Assembly (NCBI GenBank): GCA_016720345.1
Contig: JADKKV010000005.1
Coordinates: 496,001 to 560,000 of the forward strand
Source of the DNA: Thermomonas sp.
GTDB lineage: Bacteria > Pseudomonadota > Gammaproteobacteria > Xanthomonadales > Xanthomonadaceae
Reading direction: 5' to 3'
Length of the DNA stretch: 64,000 bases
The notes below the pieces were generated by a model. It saw nothing but the letters and a program-made list of their open reading frames with translations, did no database searches and was not told the DNA's origin. A program made the translations under genes and the position numbers. How positions within the stretch are numbered: position 1 is the first letter of the stretch; each line of letters starts with the position of its first letter. Of this stretch, positions 60,183 to 64,000 are shown piece after piece.

Positions 60183-60764
60183 TCACGGCTTGCCCTTGCC
60201 TTTCCCGTTGCCTTTCCCGTTGCCGTTTCCCTTTTCGTTGCCCTGGGCCTTGTCCGGCTTGCCGCCCTGGCCGTGGTTCGGGTACGCGCGCTTGAGGTCG
60301 GCGTCCAGTTCGATCGGGCGGCCCCAGCGGTCGTAGCTCGGCACGAAGCCCTTCTTCAGGCGATGGAACTCGGCCGAACCCGGCTTGATGCCCAGGCGCT
60401 TGGCGACCACGCCCCAGCCCTGGCCGTGGTCGCGTTCCCACTCGTCCGCCACCTGGCGGCAGGGGCGACCGATGACCTGGGCGATGGCGCAGGCGAAGTA
60501 GATGTCGCCCGGCGCCCAGCGGCGATTGACCAGCAGGTCGGTGACGAGGTCGCGCGGGGCTGCGTGGTAGCGCACCATCTCGTCGATGAAGGGGTCGCGG
60601 TAGCGGGCGCCGTACTGGTTCATGTCGGCCAGCTGGGCGTCGACCCAGACGTCGCCGCTGCGCGGATTCCAGTCCAGGCTGAAGGTCTGCGCGTGCGCGC
60701 TGCCCAGGCCGATGGCGATCAGGCTGGCAAGGAGGATGGGCTGCAGGAATCGGGTGGTGCGCAT
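60183..60764 (-). CDS. Secreted protein with a Gly/Asn/Lys-rich tail
   Basis: 193 residues from the ATG at 60764, chosen because GAGGAG lies upstream. A signal peptide covers about 1-26 (ending GLGSAHAQ). The body (about 27-165) is a compact acidic-to-neutral domain with EWERDHGQGWGVVAKRLGIKPGS. The C-terminus is low-complexity: GNEKGNGNGKGNGKGKGKP. I recognise no named domain. The repeats are glycine, asparagine and lysine rich, which would make a flexible, basic tail able to bind acidic surfaces. It may be envelope-associated. Confidence 0.75.
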   Translation of the reverse strand: MRTTRFLQPILLASLIAIGLGSAHAQTFSLDWNPRSGDVWVDAQLADMNQYGARYRDPFIDEMVRYHAAPRDLVTDLLVNRRWAPGDIYFACAIAQVIGRPCRQVADEWERDHGQGWGVVAKRLGIKPGSAEFHRLKKGFVPSYDRWGRPIELDADLKRAYPNHGQGGKPDKAQGNEKGNGNGKGNGKGKGKP

Positions 60765-60875
60765 TGCGTACTCCTCGGAGGCGGGCAGTACCCGCAGGGG
60801 TGTCACCAATCTGCAACGAGTGTCGACCGCGGTGGCTGACCATGGCGTGAAAAACGGGGCCGCCGACTTTCCCGC

Positions 60876-61304
60876 TCAGCGCACGCTATCGAAGGTGACG
60901 GGCATCATCACGTCATCTGCGGCGCCAGCCAGTGGCCGCCCCTGCGAATCCCGCGCCTGCAGCACGCCCTCCGCCAGCCGCGCATACACACGCTCGCCAC
61001 CGCCCTGGTAGCGCAGGCGCAGCAAGTCGCCATCGGCCGCCCATTCGCCCGCTTCCTCGAAGCGACGCTGATGGCCCGCGCTGCGATAGTGCTCTACCAG
61101 GCGGTAACTCCGGGTGGCGCCGTCCTGGTCCAGCCGCAGCCACGACTCGATGCCGAGGCAATCCGTGCAAGGCCGCTCGCCACGGAATTCCATCGCGCTG
61201 CTCGCGGCCGGCGGCTCGGGTGCGCGACCGGCGGGCGTCGCCATGTCGCATGCCGCCAACAGCGAGGCCAGCGCGAGCAGCACGGCTTTCAAGGATCGAC
61301 GCAT
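60876..61304 (-). CDS. NlpE-like lipoprotein
   Basis: 142 residues from the ATG at 61304. Lipobox LLAAC with lipidated Cys19. The segment FRGERPCTDCLGIESWLRL (Cys46, Cys49) matches the FxGxxPCADCxGI motif of the NlpE N-terminal domain. In E. coli NlpE activates the Cpx envelope-stress pathway and was linked to copper. A Cpx system is not visible here, so a sensing role is inference. It precedes the Gly/Lys-rich secreted gene on the same strand. Confidence 0.78.
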   Translation of the reverse strand: MRRSLKAVLLALASLLAACDMATPAGRAPEPPAASSAMEFRGERPCTDCLGIESWLRLDQDGATRSYRLVEHYRSAGHQRRFEEAGEWAADGDLLRLRYQGGGERVYARLAEGVLQARDSQGRPLAGAADDVMMPVTFDSVR

Positions 61305-61407
61305 GCCCGCGATTGTGGCGCGTTCGTGGCCGCTGCAGGCAAACGCATGGCTCCCCGTGGGCACCGTTCGTCGCATCGCTCCCCGGCAACCCAGGCGCGG
61401 CGCGCGT

Positions 61408-62136
61408 TCAGCTGCGCGCCAGTGCGGTCAGCTCACGCATCGCCAGCGGCAGCCGGTCGAGGCCCTCGATGCTGCGCATGCGCTCGCCCCCCGTGCGCAC
61501 CTCGGCTTCGGCCTCGTGCGCCCAGGTCAGGTGGTAGGGCACGTGCACCCCCCAGCCACCGAGTTCCAGCACCGGCGCGATGTCCGAGCGCAGCGAATTG
61601 CCGACCATCGCGAACTGCGATGGGGCGACGCCGAACTCCGCGAACAGCCGCGCGTAGGTCCCTGCGTCCTTTTCGCTGACGATCTCGATCCGCCGGAACA
61701 GGTCGGACAGGCCGCTGTCGCGCACCTTCGCTTCCTGGTGGAACAGGTCGCCCTTGGTGATCAGCACCACCGGCCAGTCGCGGGCGACGCTTCCCACCGC
61801 TTCGCGCACGCCGGGCAGCAGCTCCACCGGATGCCGCAGCAGCGCCTTGCCGAGCTCGACGATGCGGTGCAGGTCGGCGGCACTGATGCGCGCGCCGGTG
61901 ATCTCCACCGCCGCCTCGATCATCGACAGCACCATGCCCTTCACGCCGTAGCCGAACAGGGCCAGGTTGCGCTTCTCGACCGCATACAGGCGTTCCCCGG
62001 CATCGGCGAGGTCGACGTAGGCGCTGACGATGCGCTCGAACTGCAGCTGCGCATCGTCGAAGTAATCCTGGCTCTTCCACAGGGTGTCGTCGGCATCGAA
62101 ACCGACCAGGGCAATGCCGCCGCGCGTGTCGTCCAT
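61408..62136 (-). CDS. HAD-family hydrolase
   Basis: 242 residues. Motif I is VGFDADDTLWKSQDYF, with both catalytic Asp, motif II in VLITKGD, and motif IV in MVGNSLRSDIAPVLELG. The type matches haloacid dehalogenase-like phosphatases of subfamily IA. The substrate is unknown. A TACACT box (62143-62148) ends 6 bases before the ATG, the same placement as coq7 and trpL, so it probably has its own leaderless transcript despite being 25 bases from the transglycosylase stop. Confidence 0.85.
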   Translation of the reverse strand: MDDTRGGIALVGFDADDTLWKSQDYFDDAQLQFERIVSAYVDLADAGERLYAVEKRNLALFGYGVKGMVLSMIEAAVEITGARISAADLHRIVELGKALLRHPVELLPGVREAVGSVARDWPVVLITKGDLFHQEAKVRDSGLSDLFRRIEIVSEKDAGTYARLFAEFGVAPSQFAMVGNSLRSDIAPVLELGGWGVHVPYHLTWAHEAEAEVRTGGERMRSIEGLDRLPLAMRELTALARS

Positions 62137-62161
62137 GCGCGAAGTGTAAGCGCCGGGCGCG

Positions 62162-62959
62162 CTACTGCGCCGCGCGCAGTGGCGGGTCCAGTGGCTTGAG
62201 CCCCATCGCGCTGCGGTAGCGGGCGTGCAACGCACGCACCTTGCCGACATAGGCCCGGGTCTCCGCGTAAGGCGGCACCCCGCCGAACTTCGCGACTGCG
62301 CCCATGCCGGCGTTATACGCCGCGGCAGCGAGGACGAAGTCGCCCTTGTAGCGCCGCAGCAGCACGCGCAGGAACCTGGCGCCGCCGTCGATGGATTGCC
62401 TGGAGGCGAACGGATCGACCACACCGTACTCGCGCTGGACATCGGGCATCAGCTGCATCACGCCCTGCGCACCCTTGGGCGAGACCGCGTTCGGATCGAA
62501 ACCGCTTTCCGCATGCGCGATCGCGCGCAGGAAGGCATCGTCCACCCTGTGCGCCTTCGCCGCCGCACGGAACTCCTTCGCGTGCGCATCCAGCCGCGGC
62601 GGGCCAAGCGCGCCCAGGCCTTCGTGCGCGGGCGAGGCTTCCGGCGTGGCCACGGTGAACTTCAGGTAGGGCACCGCGCCCGGCAGGCGCCGGGTGGTGT
62701 ACATCACGCTGCCATCGGGCGCGCGCCATTCGTACAGGGTGCCGCTGAACACGCCGAGGTCGCCCCACAGGTTGGGCAACATCGCCGCGTCGTCGTCGAT
62801 GGTCTTTGCCGTGCACTTGCTGCCAGGCTCCGGCGCGGTGGCCAGGCTGATGGTCTCGCCGCGCACGCAGCGGTAAACCGTGCGTGCTTCCGCCACGCCC
62901 ACGAAGGCCAACGCGAACGCGAGCAGGAAGATGGCGGTGATGGCGGGGCAGCGATGCAT
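62162..62959 (-). CDS. Lytic transglycosylase, SLT domain
   Basis: 265 residues with a signal peptide (about 1-25, ending VAEA). The SLT domain lies at about 130-245: the catalytic Glu is in AIAHAESGFDPNAVSPKGAQGVMQLMP, and AAAYNAGMGAV completes the fold. The N-terminal part (YRCVRGETISLATAPEPGSKC) is a short extra domain resembling DUF4124. It cuts peptidoglycan glycan strands with anhydromuramic ends. It is monocistronic or linked to the HAD gene. Confidence 0.9.
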   Translation of the reverse strand: MHRCPAITAIFLLAFALAFVGVAEARTVYRCVRGETISLATAPEPGSKCTAKTIDDDAAMLPNLWGDLGVFSGTLYEWRAPDGSVMYTTRRLPGAVPYLKFTVATPEASPAHEGLGALGPPRLDAHAKEFRAAAKAHRVDDAFLRAIAHAESGFDPNAVSPKGAQGVMQLMPDVQREYGVVDPFASRQSIDGGARFLRVLLRRYKGDFVLAAAAYNAGMGAVAKFGGVPPYAETRAYVGKVRALHARYRSAMGLKPLDPPLRAAQ

Positions 62960-62986
62960 CGGCGCGATTGTAGGCAGTGGCCTGCG

Positions 62987-63460
62987 CTACACCGGCAGCG
63001 CGGTGGTCTTCTTCACCGTGCGCAACGCCAGCGTGGACTGCACGCGCACCACGCCGGGCAGCTGGGTGAGGATCTCGGTGTGGATGCGCTCGAAGTCCGC
63101 CGCATCCGCGTAGGCCACGCGCACCATGTAGTCGGCGGTGCCGGCCAGCAGGCAGCACTCGGTGACTTCGGGGTGGCGCTTGATCTCGGCTTCGAAGGCG
63201 TCGAGCGCGGCGCGGCCCTGCTGGTCCAGGGTGACCAGCACGAAGGCGGTGCCGGGCAGGCCGGCCAGGGTCTCGTCGAGCAGCATCACGTAGCGCGCGA
63301 TCAGCCCGGATTCCTCCAGCAGCTTGACCCGGCGCAGGCAGGCCGAGGGCGACAGGTTGATGCGTTGCGCCAGCTCCAGGTTGGTCAGCCGGCCGTCCGC
63401 CTGCAGCAGGCGGAGGATCGCGCGGTCGCGGTCATCGAGGGGCAGCTTGTTGGCACGCAT
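62987..63460 (-). CDS. Lrp/AsnC family transcriptional regulator
   Basis: 157 residues from the ATG at 63460. An N-terminal AsnC-type helix-turn-helix (LDDRDRAILRLLQADGRLTNLELAQRINLSPSACLRRVKLLEESGLI) and a C-terminal RAM domain that binds amino acids and forms octamers (GTADYMVRVAYADAADFERIHTEILTQLPGV). It is divergent from ald, and such regulators (AldR/BkdR-type) commonly respond to alanine and activate ald. This target is inferred from position. Confidence 0.9.
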   Translation of the reverse strand: MRANKLPLDDRDRAILRLLQADGRLTNLELAQRINLSPSACLRRVKLLEESGLIARYVMLLDETLAGLPGTAFVLVTLDQQGRAALDAFEAEIKRHPEVTECCLLAGTADYMVRVAYADAADFERIHTEILTQLPGVVRVQSTLALRTVKKTTALPV

Positions 63461-63494
63461 ATGATTCGATGATCCGGCTGTGTAATTCGCCAAC

Positions 63495-63513
63495 AATGCG
63501 ACATCCGCGCATT
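63495..63513. promoter_or_regulatory. Candidate Lrp operator between lrp and ald
   Basis: AATGCG (63495-63500) and CGCATT (63508-63513) form an inverted repeat with a 7-base spacer in the 151-base region shared by lrp and ald. Its position suits a site for the adjacent regulator. The palindrome is short and may be chance. Confidence 0.4.
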
Positions 63514-63600
63514 CATCGCAACGAATTCGGCGACTAAGTGCGCGATCCGGCGCGCATACTGCCGGGCTTCTGGCGGCGGAGGGGCCGGCGCCAGCCACTC

Positions 63601-63606
63601 AGGAGG
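63601..63606 (+). promoter_or_regulatory. Shine-Dalgarno of ald
   Basis: AGGAGG, 5 bases before the ATG at 63612. Confidence 0.7.
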
Positions 63607-63611
63607 CTGCC

Positions 63612-64000
63612 ATGCGCGTCGGTGTACCCAAGGAAATCAAGAACCACGAATACCGCGTCGGCCTGGTCCCGTCGTCGGTGCTGGAACTGGTCCACCACGG
63701 CCACGAGGTGGTCGTGCAGAAGGGCGCGGGCCTCGGCGCCGGCCTGACCGACGAGGACTACATCGCCGCCGGCGCGACCATGATCGAGACCGCCGACGAA
63801 ATCTTCGCCAGCGCCGACATGATCGTGAAGGTCAAGGAGCCGCTGGCCGAGGAGCGCAAGAAGCTGCGCCCGGGGCAGATCCTGTTCACCTACCTGCACC
63901 TGGCGCCCGACGCGCCGCAGACCCGCGACCTGATCGATTCCGGCGCGATCTGCATCGCCTATGAAACCGTCACCGCGGCGAACGGCTCGCTGCCGCTGCT
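63612..64000 (+). CDS. ald: Alanine dehydrogenase (5' part, cut by the window edge)
   Basis: The first 129 residues are visible and the frame is still open at 64000. The start MRVGVPKEIKNHEYRVGLVPSS, the Lys in VKVKEPL and the YLHLAP segment are diagnostic for Ald, which interconverts alanine and pyruvate with NAD. It needs Lys74-type and His96-type residues, both consistent here. AGGAGG lies 5 bases before the ATG. The divergent Lrp-type gene is its probable regulator. Confidence 0.95.
   Translation, partial: MRVGVPKEIKNHEYRVGLVPSSVLELVHHGHEVVVQKGAGLGAGLTDEDYIAAGATMIETADEIFASADMIVKVKEPLAEERKKLRPGQILFTYLHLAPDAPQTRDLIDSGAICIAYETVTAANGSLPL

Noticed and set aside
1-64000. CRISPR arrays, insertion sequences, phage genes, toxin-antitoxin pairs
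   Set aside because: No regularly spaced repeats, transposase, integrase or phage structural motifs were found in the translated frames or at the tRNA ends.

Overview
The window comes from a GC-rich gammaproteobacterium of the Xanthomonadaceae (Lysobacteraceae), most like Lysobacter, Luteimonas or Thermomonas. The signs are a Clp-type CRP regulator beside speD and trpC, a PhoP/PhoQ pair preceded by a PepSY-type protein, a long TrpRS, the acnD-prpF pair, and -10 boxes placed 6-8 bases before start codons. It is chromosomal and dense (about 64 protein genes, 2 tRNAs). I see no phage, insertion sequence, integron or CRISPR array. Genus is inference.

Layout. 1-9.4 kb: edge of an unknown gene, an OmpA-type lipoprotein, pilU, maiA, a fumarylacetoacetase-family gene, a 2-oxoglutarate dioxygenase, tRNA-Gln, rplM-rpsI, coq7, yaeQ, an acidic conserved protein and speD. 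9.4-22.2 kb: clp, a GNAT gene, then a minus-strand trp operon read as trpL-trpE-trpG-trpD-iadA-cphB-cphA-(second Mur ligase)-trpC-HAD phosphatase. 22.3-31.8 kb: rpe, a small DnaJ protein, purC, an Mpo1-like protein, an SDR protein, nhaD, nhaA, hmgA, hppD and a divergent marR. 31.8-44.9 kb: POT transporter, tryptophan 2,3-dioxygenase, a large secreted nuclease, an E1alpha/E1beta/E2 operon (E1beta frameshifted), trpS, entericidin, arginase, tRNA-Thr. 44.9-51 kb: a fakAB fusion-plsY-birA-coaX-SPOR operon, then a secreted peptide and mtfA. 51-64 kb: phoQ-phoP, PepSY protein, a CtlX-like hydrolase, dusA, acnD-prpF, a GFA protein, small envelope proteins, an HAD hydrolase, a lytic transglycosylase, and lrp divergent from ald (cut by the window edge).

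How the genes work together. The most striking arrangement is a complete cyanophycin cycle (synthetase, partner ligase, cyanophycinase, beta-aspartyl dipeptidase) lying between trpD and trpC, in one unidirectional run behind a candidate Trp-rich leader peptide. Arginase and a CtlX-like guanidine hydrolase elsewhere in the window could process the released arginine. A second functional unit couples a fused fatty-acid kinase (FakA plus FakB in one chain) to PlsY, which uses its acyl-phosphate product. Tyrosine catabolism (hppD, hmgA, maiA, fah) is complete from 4-hydroxyphenylpyruvate onwards but split over two loci. Several palindromic elements sit between genes, including a branched hairpin of about 118 bases between mtfA and phoQ.
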